A stretch of DNA of 64,000 nucleotides from Bos javanicus (Eukaryota > Chordata > Mammalia > Artiodactyla > Bovidae), in NCBI RefSeq assembly GCF_032452875.1, contig NC_083869.1, forward strand, positions 121,712,001 through 121,776,000. Reading direction: 5' to 3'. The notes below the pieces were generated by a model. That model was given only the letters and a program-made list of their open reading frames with translations. It did no database searches and was not told where the DNA came from. A program made the translations under genes and the position numbers. Below, in pieces: positions 46,603-57,541 of the stretch. The stretch's first letter is position 1. Each line of letters opens with the position of its first letter.

Positions 46603-47274
46603 AAGTGGGTATGTGTTGCAATTCAAACACTATAAGCACTTTGACTGGTGACAGTTCTATCAAAAGCAATTCTCTAAATAGATCAAATTTGTTGATTTTC
46701 ATTTGAGTTGACCTCCTGGGAAGTATTTTTAAAAACCATGCTTGTATGTAGAATGGATGTAGATTCTAGGCTCAGATAAACTTACAGGTTTTTCATCTTT
46801 ATGTGCAGTGGGGCACTTGAAAGTGGACCACAGGAGGATTCTTTATTGTTGGGATATTTATATTTTCTAGATATCTAGAGTCCCTGGCCTCTTTCTCTAA
46901 AGGTCAGCATTCTGTAGTGGGTATTTCCTCACTGAGAACTACTGAAATTATTCCAACCATCGCGTTTTCCAAACCAGGTACTGAGGCTTAGAAAAAGTTT
47001 CCTTTTTTTTTTTTTTTTGATACCTGAGCCTTAAGACATAAAGCTTAGAAAGTACTGACAGCTGAATGTTCTGCCTTTTGGGCCAAAGGACTGGAAGGGA
47101 ATCAATCTGTGGGAAGGTTAGAGAGAGGCATATGAAGAGCCAGAGACGAGAAAGAGAGAGAGAGAGAGGAGAAAGAGTGTATTTGCAGCAGTGGCAGGTG
47201 GGCACCAGATGCTTTTGGGGTCCAGCTGCTAACCTGGTCTCTCTGCGTGGATGTGCCCATGTGTGTGTCCTGTT
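46603..47274. other. Intergenic, simple sequence only
   Basis: Contains a T17 run near 47002 and an (AG)n run at 47150-47172. No gene or named repeat. Confidence 0.55.
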
Positions 47275-48053
47275 TATTAAAAATCAATTTTATTGAGGTA
47301 TAATTCACGCGCAACAAAAATCATTGCTTTTAAGTATTTAGATTCAAAGAAATTTGATGAACTTTAATGCCGTAGACAGTCATGTAATTACCACTACAAT
47401 CAAAATCAAGAATAGTTCCTTCAATCCTCAAAGCGTAACCTGTGGAACTTGAGTTCCACGTGATACTCCATGATTCTTTTTGTTTAAAAAAAGCTTTGTT
47501 GAGCTTATAGACAATAAAGCTGCATGTATTTAAAGTGTGTAACTGGATATTTTGACATATGTGTATACCCATGAAACCGTCACTCTAATCAAGATGGTGA
47601 ACACCTCTATTACCCCCCAAATTTCTTCCACTTCTTTGTAATCCTTCCCTCCCATCCCTCTTTACCTCAACCAGAGAAACCACTGACCTGCTTTGTGTAA
47701 CTATAGATTAGCCTGCATTGTCTAGGGATTTTTATAAACGAAATCATGCACTCCTTTTTTGGTCTGCCTCTTTTCATTCAGCAATTTATTATTATTATTT
47801 TTACATTTATCCATATTGTTTGTTGCAAGAATCAGTAGTTAATTGCTGAGTAGCATTTCACTGGGTGGATATGCCACAATTTGTTGGACATTTTGGGCTG
47901 TTTCTAGCTTGAGATTATTACAAATAAAGTTGCTATCAGCATTCATGTACAGGTCTTCATGGGAACATAATATTTCTTTTTCTCTTGGGAAAATACCTAG
48001 GAGTGGAGTGGTTGCATCCTATGCTATCCTTATGTTGTTATTTTTTAAAAAAC
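47275..48053 (+). mobile_element. L1 LINE 3' UTR-type sequence
   Basis: 'attttattgaggtataattcacg', 'tttgacatatgtgtatacccatgaaacc', 'gagaaaccactgacctgctttg', 'aaaatacctaggagtggagtgg'. Old L1; no open frame. Confidence 0.75.
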
Positions 48054-48128
48054 TTTGACGTGTTTGCAAAACATCCATTCACAGCATTATTTTTGACGTG
48101 TTTGCAAAACATCCATTCACAGCATTAT
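48054..48128 (+). repeat. Perfect 37-bp tandem duplication
   Basis: TTTGACGTGTTTGCAAAACA... occurs at 48054-48090 and identically at 48092-48128 (period 38). Confidence 0.93.
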
Positions 48129-48243
48129 CTTATTTCTTTGGCTGCGTGGCTTGTAAGATCTTAGTTCCCCAACCAGGGATCAAACCTGGACCCCCAGCAG
48201 TGGAAGCACAGCGTCCTAACCACTGGACTGCCAGGGACTTCCC
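48129..48243 (-). mobile_element. CHR-2 type SINE
   Basis: TTTGGCTGCGTGGCTTGTAA, CCAACCAGGGATCAAACCTG, CTGGACTGCCAGGGACTTCC. Confidence 0.85.
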
Positions 48244-48261
48244 ACCGTTCTGTTATTCTTT

Positions 48262-48543
48262 TTTAAATTAAAAAAAAATTATTTATTTATTTTCGTTTTG
48301 GCTCTGCTGGGATCTTCACTGTTGCTTGGGTTTTCCCTGCTTGTGGGTTTTCTCTTCTCTCTAGTGGCGGTGCACAGGCTTCTCTTGTCGTGGAGCCTGG
48401 GCTGTGGAGTGCAGGCTCGGTAGTTGTGGTTCACGGGCTTAGTTGCTCTGCGGCACGTGGCATCTTCCCAGACCAGGGATCGAACCCATGTCTTCTACAT
48501 TGGCAGGTGGTTTCTTTACCACTGAGCCACCAGGGAAGCCCCA
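48262..48543 (-). mobile_element. CHR-1 type SINE
   Basis: TTTTGGCTCTGCTGGGATCT, 'gcagg..ctcggtagttgtgg', 'gaccagggatcgaaccc', GAGCCACCAGGGAAGCCCC. Confidence 0.85.
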
Positions 48544-49979
48544 CCTTGCGATATTCTTAAGAATCTATTTTCCTTTTTGGCTGAAACTCATCAATTTAGG
48601 ATCAGTCAAGGCCCTCTGCAGGAGACGGACTCAGTTCCTCCTCTCTGAGTGTCTCCGAGCTGCCTCTGTCCTGTGTGAGCCACAGTGCACCTTGCCTTCC
48701 TGAGCACGTCTCAGTGGAGAAGCTGTGTCGGCTTACATAAGCACACTGACCTCTTGCCTCTTGCCAGAGTCTAAAATCATGAAATCTTTTGCAAGCATGC
48801 TTTCGCTGCCTCTGGACTGGAATGTTAAGTGCCAGTGGAGTTGTCTGACTTAGCAGTCTGATCAAAATACGCCTGTGGATGGACAAGGTCAGTGATTGAC
48901 TCTGTGGAAAGAGAGCCTTAGATGAAAAGACGGTTTGAGGAACAGGGAGCCATCGGGATGAGCTGAGAACGAGGCTCATGCATTCAGAGCAGCTTCAAGA
49001 CAGTGGCAGCATGCTTTTACATTTGAGTTTATTTCTGAAAAAGGAATGCATTCAGATGGCTCAAAAATTCGAGAGCTTGGGTGGGTATACAGCATTGTGA
49101 AAGGCCTGTTTCTTACCCACATCCCCACTTCCTCTTCCCGGAGGCAAACCACAACTCCTCCCTCCCCAGGTCTTGTTTATCCTTCCAGAGATTTGCATAT
49201 ACTACATACACAAATACACATGTGTACATCTTGTGTGTGTGAAGCACTTTTACACAAGTGCTAACAGGCCAAGCACATTGTCGTACGTTTTGATTTTTAT
49301 TCACTTTACTTATCTTATTTAGAACTTGTACATAGTACGGTGAAAAGAGTCTGCTCATTCTTTTTTTTTTTTTTTAACATTTACATAGAATTCTACTGTG
49401 CTGGATTTAACCTGTTGAGGCAGCACTTGACCACCAGTATTGGTATGACAACAGTTGACAGGGTGAATAATTTTAGTTTGCACAGTAAATCATGTCAAAG
49501 TTATAGGTGGATTCTCTAGGCCTGCTGGGCTGTGATGTCATCTCAGGGAAGGCAGACTAAGGGGAAGGTAACATTTCTGAGCACTTGATATGCCGAAGGG
49601 CTCATAAAGCAGTGATTCTTCTACTTTGGTGTCTTGGAGAATTACCAGGGGAGCTAATTAAAAGTGAGGCCAACCAGGCGCCCCCCTCCTTCACAGCCCC
49701 AGAAGTTCTGATTCATTGGAGCTGGCAGTGGAGGGGAGCACAGATTTTCATAAAGGTAGTCCTCAGACTCGGCTTTGAGGAAAGCCCGGCTCTGCAGAGG
49801 GAAAAGCAGAAGAAGTCACTGAGGAATTAATTAATTCAAATTCTTAAAATCATTTCATTCCTATATTTTTGAACCTGAGAAGAATTCATGAAGGAGAAAA
49901 TAATGTTTTCAAACAGTCTGGAAGGCTCTGCAGTCTCCCCACCCCTGCCTCCCAGTTCTCTCTCCTTAGAGACAACAAT
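48544..49979. other. Intergenic, nothing recognised
   Basis: Mixed-composition sequence with a short (TG)n near 49230 and a T run at 49362-49375. No gene supported; the short frames here lack any known motif. Confidence 0.5.
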
Positions 49980-50190
49980 TTCTTCCCTGGTGGCTCAGTG
50001 GTAGAGAATCTGCCTTCCAATGCAAGAGATGCGGGAGACACGGGTTCAATCCCTGGCTCGGGAAGATCCCCTGGAGGAGGAAATGAAAACCCACTCCAGT
50101 ATTCTTGCCTGAAAAATTCCATGGACAGAGGAGGCTGACGGGCTAGAGTCCATGGCGGTCACAGAGAGCCTGACTGAGCAGTTGAGCATG
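49980..50190 (+). mobile_element. Bov-tA SINE
   Basis: TTCTTCCCTGGTGGCTCAGT, GGGTTCAATCCCTGGCTCGG, CCACTCCAGTATTCTTGCC, ATTCCATGGACAGAGGAGG. Confidence 0.87.
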
Positions 50191-50403
50191 CTGCAAAGTT
50201 CCTACAGCACTGCAGGGAGCACCTCTGTGACTGAGGAAGTAGGCCTGTTCCTCATTAGAGGCAGCGAGAAGAGCACTTTTCTCACTGTTTGAGAAGGGCA
50301 ACAAACTTGGATTTGGGAGTGCTGGGTCAAATGCCTTTAATATCAGTGACTCCCTGTAGGCCAGGAACTGAGCTCAGTATTTTCCATGCATTATTTTCCT
50401 TAA

Positions 50404-50756
50404 GGAGAAGACTCTTGAGAGTCCCTTGGACAGCAAGGACATCCAACCAGTCAATCCTAAAAGAAATCAACCCTGAAGATTCATTGGAAGGACTGATGCT
50501 GAAGCTGAAGCTCTTATACTTTGGCCACTTAATTCAAAGAGCTGACTCACTGGAAAAGACCCTGATGCTGGGAAAGATTGAGGGCAGGAAGAGAAGGGAG
50601 CAACAGAGGATGAGATGGTTGGCTGGCATCACTGACTCACTGGGCATGAATCTGAGCAAACTCTGAGAGATAGTGAAGGACAGGGAAGCCTGGTGTGCTG
50701 CAGTTCACGGAGTCGCAGGGAGTTGGACATGACTGAGTGACTGAACAACAACAATA
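50404..50756 (+). mobile_element. BovB LINE 3' fragment inside a MIR-like repeat
   Basis: GGAGAAGACTCTTGAGAGTC to GTGACTGAACAACAACAA. The flanks (50340-50403 and 50757-50910) read as a diverged antisense MIR. Confidence 0.88.
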
Positions 50757-51212
50757 GTCTCAGTTGATCTTTCAACGAACCTTTTTACAGAGAGCAAAAC
50801 CAGGCCGAGAGATTTAGTTATTACCTGGGATGGGGGTGGTGTGGGGCTCACACAGCTAAAGGAATGAAACCAGGGTTTTAATTTGGGTTTAAAACCCTTG
50901 GTCTTAAACACTGTTTGGAGGACCAACCACTTAGTCACTGGGCATTTGGAGAAAAGCTCTTCACCACCTGCACCTGCCTCCATCGCCCTTGGTGGAAACC
51001 ACACATTAACTGTCTTTTACCCGCTTGGGAGCTTTGTGAGGACATGTCTGCATGTTGTTCTCCACCATAGGTGGAGCACCTGCCCTCGGGATGGACAGCG
51101 GGCGCCCAAAAAAGGGCTCCTCCGCTGGGGTTTAGGTAGAATCCAAGAAAGGTGAAATCCCATAAACGGCAGTTCCTCAGCCCGGTAATTTTTTTAGAAC
51201 TGTTGTAATTTT

Positions 51213-51502
51213 AAAAAATGCATGTATGTATTTATTTATGGCTGTGCTGGGTCTTCGTTGCTGCATGGGCTTTCTCTAGTTGCGGCCAGTGGGGGCTACT
51301 CTCTAGCTGCGATGCATGGGCTTCTTATCCTGGGGGCTTCTCTTGGTGGGGCACATGGGCTCCAGAGTGTGTGGGCTTCAGTAGCTGCTGTTCATAGGTC
51401 TACTTGCCCCATGGCGCAGGAAACTCTCCTGGAACAGGGAGGAACCTCTGGCCCATGAGTTGGCAGGCGGACGCTCAACCACTGGACTATCAGTGAAGTC
51501 CC
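51213..51502 (-). mobile_element. CHR-1 type SINE with target-site duplication
   Basis: GGCTGTGCTGGGTCTTCGTT to CACTGGACTATCAGTGAAG. Flanks TAGAACTGTTGTAATTTT (51195-51212) and TAGAATTGTTTTAATTTT (51503-51520), 16 of 18 identical. Confidence 0.9.
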
Positions 51503-51649
51503 TAGAATTGTTTTAATTTTTAATAAGTGTGTCCTAATTACAGATGGATGTATGCTCAATACAGTTCAGAAAATAATTTTTAAAAACCGAAATATCCATA
51601 ATTGCATACCAGGAAAAAATCCTTGACCTTTCCCTCATCTTGTCTGCCC

Positions 51650-51717
51650 ATTTTATATACACATATGTATACACATACACACATGTATATATCTGTACAT
51701 ATTATATGTTATAAATA
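51650..51717 (+). repeat. (CA/TA)n microsatellite
   Basis: ATATACACATATGTATACAC and similar. A second, related run follows the SINE at 51961-52060. Confidence 0.75.
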
Positions 51718-51726
51718 ACATCATAT

Positions 51727-51956
51727 GGACTTTCTGGGTGGTGCTAGTGGTTAAGAACCTGCCTGCCAATGCAGAAGACATAAGAGATGTGGGTTTGATC
51801 CCTGGGTTGGGAAGATCTCCTGGAGGAGAGCATGAAAACCCGCTCCAATATTCTTGCCTAGAGAATCCCATGGACAGAGGAGCCTGGTGGGCTATGGTCC
51901 ATAGGGTCTCACAGTCAGATATGACTGAAGCGGCTTAGCACACATGCATGCACATT
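51727..51956 (+). mobile_element. Bov-tA SINE with target-site duplication
   Basis: GGACTTTCTGGGTGGTGCTA, GGTTTGATCCCTGGGTTGGG, CCATGGACAGAGGAGCCTGG. Flanked by ACATCATAT at 51718-51726 and 51957-51965. Confidence 0.9.
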
Positions 51957-52060
51957 ACATCATATATATAAAACGTAGGCAGGCAAGGTCATTGTATATA
52001 TGTATGTATAATAGTATATGATGTATATATATAAATATGTATCTACCTATCTACCTATAT

Positions 52061-52974
52061 ATCATTGACCATTGCTCTCCTATTTCCCCTGTTAAACAGG
52101 CTGAATAATCTCCACTTATAGGCTCCAAGGAGGTCCCTGGGGGATTTTTGCCAGCATAGTGTCAGACCCACACTGGCTTGGTTTTTCTACGTGAAAGGAA
52201 AAAGATGGCAGTATTTCAGGAAATTTGGGGGGCTAGGCCTGCCTTGAGCCTCCAGCCTTATCTATTACTCTGCGGTGCTGACTGCAGGGTCATCAGTGAC
52301 CGCCGGGTCACAGCACGATCCTCAGGAGCCCTCACTCTGGAAGAGACACGGTGTTCCCAAGGGACCCACGTGTCTGCTCCCTGTGCTCTTTCTAATCTCA
52401 CAGCAAACAAACATCTTGACCTCCTATTTCTCTACAGTTTCCCTTGATTTTGGTTACTGTGGGTCAGTCCTCTGGAGATAGAACACTTCTGGGGCACTCA
52501 CAGACTTTAGCTTTTACTTTTGCAGAGTGGACCCAGCCTGAACAATTGCCAGCTTCCCTGACAGATTTACTGTCTTCTCTCTGAGGCCCAGGAGCATCCA
52601 CAGCTGTAGGGCTGCTGTAGATTACATTTCTGTTTAAATTATTCACTGTCCATCCTGGAGGAGGGTTATACTACGTCTTTATTCTGTTGAATTCAGGAGT
52701 GGCCGTAAGATTTGATTTGGTCAATAAAACGTTGGTGCCAATGGCCATGTCACTTGTAAACAGATGTTTTCCACCAGCTTGTGGTCTGCTGTCTTTTTCT
52801 TTCTTTCTACCATGAGTCCAGCAATGTCCCTGAGAGGGTCTGCTCCTTCAGCCTGGTCTGACAATGACATGGAGTAAGCACAGGCTGACCTAAGATGACA
52901 TTTGACATGAGTGAAAAGTCCTTATTTGTCAGAGAAAAAAGAAACTGTCCTTGACATCTTGAGGTCATTTGTTA
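52061..52974. other. Intergenic, nothing recognised
   Basis: Single-copy-looking sequence. Short frames without motifs; no gene called. Confidence 0.5.
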
Positions 52975-53185
52975 ACTACAGCATAATCGAGTCCATCCTG
53001 CATCTCTGTTACACTGGCCTCGGGCATGTTACTCGATCTCTTTGAACTTGACCATCCCCATCTGTAAAATGGGGAAAATTGTGCTTACTTCATTTACAGG
53101 GTTTTTTGAGGCTTTTATAAGCAATGGGTTGAAAGCACCTGGCCTAGATCCTAGAACTCAGTAACTTCTTATTAAATGCTAGGTG
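52975..53185 (+). repeat. MIR SINE
   Basis: 'tcgggcatgttactcgatctctttgaac', 'cccatctgtaaaatgggg', 'gaaagcacctggcctag'. Confidence 0.7.
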
Positions 53186-53234
53186 AATCTCAACCTAATA
53201 AGCAACTGGAGAGAGACCAGACACAGACTGATAT

Positions 53235-53970
53235 TTGGTGGCCTTCCCTTAAAAAGCCAGATAAGACACTGATTTCACAGTAGCACTATTCACAAAGCTA
53301 AAAGACAGGACAAGCCAAATATCCATAAATGGATGAATAAGTAAACAAAATGTGATGTAGACATACAATGTCATATTTATTATTCAGCCTAAAAAAGAAG
53401 GAAATTCTGACACAGGCTGCAGTGTGTATGAACCTTGAAGACATTATGCTAAATGAAATAAACCAGACACAAAAGGCCAAATAATGTAGAAGTCTCCTTA
53501 TGTGACTGCTAGAGTAGTCAATTTATAGAGACAGAAATTAAAGTGGAGGTTACCCGGGGTTGGAAGGAGGGGGTTGGGGAAATTTAATGTGTGTAGAGTT
53601 TGAGTTTGTGAAGGTGAAAAAGTTCTGGACATGGAAGGTGGTGATGGTTGCTCAACAATGTGAATGCACTTAATACCACTGAGTGAATGAGTGAGTGAAA
53701 GTCACTCAATTGTGTCCAACTCTTTGCGACCCCATGGACTTATACAGTCCATGGAATTCTCCAGACCAGAATACTAGAGTGGGTAGCCTTTCCTTTCTCC
53801 AGGGGATCTTCCAAACACAGGGATCAAACACAGGTCTCCTGCATTGCAGGAGGATTCTTTACCAGCCAAGCCATAAGGGAAGCCCTAATACCACCGAACT
53901 ATACACTTTAAATGGTTAAAATGGTACATTTTATATTATGTGTATTTTATCACAATTTTATTTATTTTTT
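53235..53970 (+). mobile_element. L1 LINE 3' region, split by a Bov-tA
   Basis: 'ccaaatatccataaatggatgaataa', 'tatttattattcagcct', 'atgaaataaaccagacacaaaagg', 'ggtgatggttgctcaacaatgtgaatg' and, after the SINE, 'ctatacactttaaatgg'. Same family as the L1 at 40 kb. Confidence 0.8.
53683..53885 (-). mobile_element. Bov-tA SINE inserted in L1
   Basis: AGTCACTCAATTGTGTCCAA to CCATAAGGGAAGCCC. Flanks TAATACCACTGA (53671-53682) and TAATACCACCGA (53886-53897). Confidence 0.92.
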
Positions 53971-54081
53971 TAAATTGAATCATTTGTCATTGTATTATTG
54001 AGTTGTAGAGTTCTTTATATGAATATGATATCATATATACCCTTATCAGATGTATAATTTGCAGTTACCTTCTCCCACTTT

Positions 54082-54282
54082 GTGTTCCCTGGTGGCTCAG
54101 AGGATAAAGCATCTGCCTGCCATGCAGGAGACCCGGGTTCGATCCCTGGGTTGGGAAGATCCCCTGGAGAAGGAAATGGCAACCCACTCCAGTATTCTTG
54201 CCTGGAGAATCCCATGGACAGAGGAGCCTGGAGGGCTACAGTCACAAAGAGTCAGACACGACTGAGCGAGTTCACTCACTCT
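54082..54282 (+). mobile_element. Bov-tA SINE, well preserved
   Basis: GTTCCCTGGTGGCTCAGAGG, GGGTTCGATCCCTGGGTTGG, CCTGGAGAATCCCATGGACA, GACACGACTGAGCGAG. It sits in L1 sequence (53971-54081 and beyond). Confidence 0.92.
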
Positions 54283-54339
54283 CCTATTCTGTGTATCATC
54301 TTTTCCACCTGAACTCTTGTTTAATCAATATTTTTTTAA

Positions 54340-54880
54340 AAATTTTAATCAGTATTTTTTAATTGAAGTATAATGTTCTTGCCTGGAAAATCCCATGGAC
54401 AGAGGAACCTGGCAGGCTACAGTCCATAGCGTCGCAAAGAGTCAGACACAATGGAGACTGAGCACCAACCTATAGTTGACTTACAATGTTGTGTTAATTT
54501 CTGCTGTACCGCAAAATGATTCAGTTATACAAATCTATATTCTCTGTTAAATATTCTTTTCCATTATGGTTTATCAGGATATTGAATATAGTCCCTGGTG
54601 CTATAGAGGAGGACCTTGTTGGTTTATCCATTCTATATGTAAGAGTTTGCATCTGCTAGCTTCAACCTCTTACTCCATCCTTCCCCCAACTCCCTCCCAC
54701 TTGGCAACCACCAGTCTTCTCTATGTCTGTAATTCTGTTTATATTTCATAGATAGTTCATTTGTATATTTTATTTTCATTTATTTTAAAATTAGAGTATA
54801 ATTGCTTTACAATACTGTATTAGTTTGTGCTGTACAACAGTGTGAATCAGCTATATGTATTGTGTTGTATTTTAGATTTC
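54340..54880 (+). mobile_element. L1 LINE 3' ends (two partial copies) with a nested SINE piece
   Basis: First copy 54345-54373 and 54470-54780 ('ttgaagtataat..tagttgacttacaatgttgtg', 'gatattgaatatagtccctgg'); second from 54790 ('agagtataattgctttacaatactg'). The SINE piece is listed next. Confidence 0.75.
54374..54469 (+). mobile_element. 5'-truncated Bov-tA/BOV-A fragment inside L1
   Basis: GTTCTTGCCTGGAAAATCCC, CAGGCTACAGTCCATAGCG, AAAGAGTCAGACACAATGG. Only the 3' half of a SINE is present, with L1 sequence joined on both sides. Confidence 0.8.
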
Positions 54881-55049
54881 CCATTTAAGTATTTTATCAC
54901 AATTCTGTAAAGCTGGATAAAGCTTCTTTTTTCTTAAAAAAAAAAAAACAAAAACCCTCATTCCTTTTTTTAGTCTGCTTTGTTGGGCAGACCTCATTTG
55001 GAGTCTTCTCTTGCTCTGGGCCACAAAATTTTATCTTTTCCTTTATTAT

Positions 55050-55840
55050 TATTTTTATTACACACATCACACATGGTCATCATTAAAAAAATTAAAATGC
55101 AGATAAGCAGAAAGAAAAGAAATTTACTCATGTACTCACCCTGCAAGGATAACCACTGTTAACGGTTTGGTGTATCTCATTCCAAACAGTTCTCTAAACA
55201 CTTACACATATAATTACACATGCATCTATATGCATTTATACAAACTTACATTCAAACATAAAATCAGGTCATATTATATACACTGACATAAAAACCTGCT
55301 TTTTAAAATACAAAATAATAAATACACGAACAATTTTCCACATTAACAAGTATAGATATGCATTATAATTTTATTTTTACTATTAACTTTTTGCATTGAA
55401 TTTTATTTATTTTTAAATTTAATTTTTATTAAAAAAATCATTTATTTTGGCTGCAGCGGTCTTCATTGCTTCACAGGGGCTTTCTATAGTTGCAGGGAGT
55501 GGAGGCTAGACTCTGGTTTCAGTCTGCAGGCTTCTCTTTGGGGTGGCCTATCTTGTTGCAGATCACGGGCTCTAAGGCACGTGGGCTTCCGTAGTCGTGG
55601 CCGGTGGACTCAGTAGTTGTGGCTCACTCTGCATAGGCTTAGTTGCTCTGTGGCATGTGGTATCTTTCCCTACCAGGGATAGAACTGCTGTCTCCTGCGT
55701 TGGCAGGTGGATTCTTTACCACTGAGCCACCAGGGAAGCCATGGATGTAACATCTTTATTTAACCAATTCCCCATTGATCGACATTAAGTTGTTCCCATT
55801 TGTTTTTGTATTATAAGCAAGCCTGTGGCAAATGTAATAA
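55050..55840 (+). mobile_element. Old L1-like repeat, split by a CHR-1 SINE
   Basis: 55050-55410 ('ccctgcaaggataaccactgtta', 'tcaggtcatattatatacactg') and 55739-55840 ('aaccaattccccattgatcgacattaagttgtt'). Diverged; family uncertain. Confidence 0.5.
55415..55738 (-). mobile_element. CHR-1 type SINE
   Basis: TTTTGGCTGCAGCGGTCTTC, 'cacgggctctaaggcacgtgggc', CCACTGAGCCACCAGGGAAG. Confidence 0.87.
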
Positions 55841-55844
55841 TAAT

Positions 55845-56065
55845 GGTATAATTTATTATTTTCTACACCAGATTCTATGCTAAACTCTTTACAAGTTATT
55901 ATTTAATCTTCACAAGAATCCTAGAAAGTAATACAGTTATAATCTCTGTTTTATAGGTGAGGAAACTGCAATTCACAAAGGTTAAATCACTTGTCTATAT
56001 CATCCAGCAAGTGACTTTCAACACTGAATGGAGCTCTGCCTGATATATTACAGTCCATCCTCTTT
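55845..56065 (-). repeat. MIR SINE
   Basis: 'accagattctatgctaaactc', 'tttaatcttcacaagaatcctagaaag', 'ttataggtgaggaaactgcaattcac'. Confidence 0.75.
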
Positions 56066-56673
56066 CCTCTAAATTGTGCTGTGTCCCAACTCCTGAAATA
56101 GGGCTCCTTAAATTCCCTCTCCTGTGGCCACAGAATGGGAGGGATTTGTGGGCAAGGAGCCTGCAAAGTCCCCCATCTAACTCTTTTGAAACCTAAATGA
56201 AGCCAAAAATTTGTGCACCTATTTTCCCTTATGAAAGTTTACATACTCGCCAACAAGGATACCATGTCTTCCCTGGGGACTGTCCAGGAGGTCTTAGATC
56301 TAGGTCATCACTGTCAGGGAGCAGACCCAGAACTGCCTGAGGTCGTGTGCTCTTGATCTGCAAGTTTGTCTGTTGTCTGCTCAACCCCAGGAGACACACT
56401 GGGTGCTCTCCAAGTTTCTCTCTAGCTGAGGCTTAGACGTTGGCCAACCCAACCCAGAGTCTTGTGCTTCCTTGCCAAACAAAGCAGGTGCTCCTGTGGG
56501 TCCAGGTCTTTGGCCTCCCTGTGTACAAGTAGCAGCCACTAAGGGTTGATTGGTTGTCTGCTAGCTACTTGGGCAACTGCTCCTCTAGATACAGAACCTG
56601 CTTCCCCTTGTTTGTACAAGAGGGAGTTATAAAGCATGTTAAAAGGCAAGTTAAAATTACAAGTTAAAAAGCA
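56066..56673. other. Intergenic, nothing recognised
   Basis: Mixed composition, no motif-bearing frame or named repeat. Confidence 0.5.
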
Positions 56674-56817
56674 TGTTGTTGCTGCTACTGCTGCTGCTAA
56701 GTCACTTCAGTCGTGTCCGACTCTTAGCGACCCCATGGACTGCAGCCCACCAGGCTCCTCCATCCATGGGATTTTTCAGGCAAGAGTACTGGAGTGGGGT
56801 GCCATTGCCTTCTCCAA
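56674..56817 (-). mobile_element. BOV-A2 SINE monomer
   Basis: GTTGTTGCTGCTACTGCTGC, 'tgtccgactcttagcgacc', GGGTGCCATTGCCTTCTCC. Confidence 0.88.
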
Positions 56818-56948
56818 GCGTATTGTTAGGTTAATACAAATTTAGAATTGTTACATCTTCCTGGTACATTGGATTTTTATCATTATGAAATGACCACATC
56901 TCTCCATTATGAAATATTTTTGACTTCAAAGTCTGTAATTTTATTATG

Positions 56949-57500
56949 CTGCAGCCATGAAATTAAAAGACGCTTACTCCTTGGAAGGAAAGTTATGACC
57001 AACCTAGATAGCATGTTCAAAAGCAGAGACATTACTTTGCCAACAAAGGTCCGTCTAGTCAAGGCTATGGTTTTTCCAGTGGTCATGTATGGATGTGAGA
57101 GTTGGACTGTGAAGAAGGCTGAGTGCTGAAGAATTGATGCTTTTGAACTGTGGTGTTGGAGAAGACTCTTGAGGGTCCCTTGGACTGCAGGGAGAGCCAA
57201 CCAGTCCATTCTGAAGGAGATCAGCCCTGGGATTTCTTTGGAAGGACTGATGCTAAAGCTGAAACTTCAGTACTTTGGCCACCTCATGTGAAGAGTTGAC
57301 TCATTGGAAAAAACTCTGATGCTGGGAGGGATTGGGGGCAGGAGGAGAAGGGGACGACAGAGGATGAGATGGCTGGATGGCATCGCTGACTCGATGGACG
57401 TGAGTCTGAGTGAACTCCAGGAGTTGGTGATGGACAGGGAGGCCTGGCATGCTGCGATTCATGGTGTCCCAAAGAGTCGGACACAACTGAGTGACTGATC
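56949..57500 (+). mobile_element. BovB LINE 3' fragment, young-looking
   Basis: CTGCAGCCATGAAATTAAAA to GTGACTGATCTGATC. Nearly identical to 45673-46215, including shared unusual bases (AACTTCAG, CATGTGAAG, GGAAAAAACTC). Confidence 0.93.
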
Positions 57501-57541
57501 TGATCCTGTAACTAATGTAGCCATGTCAGCTTTCTTTTGTG

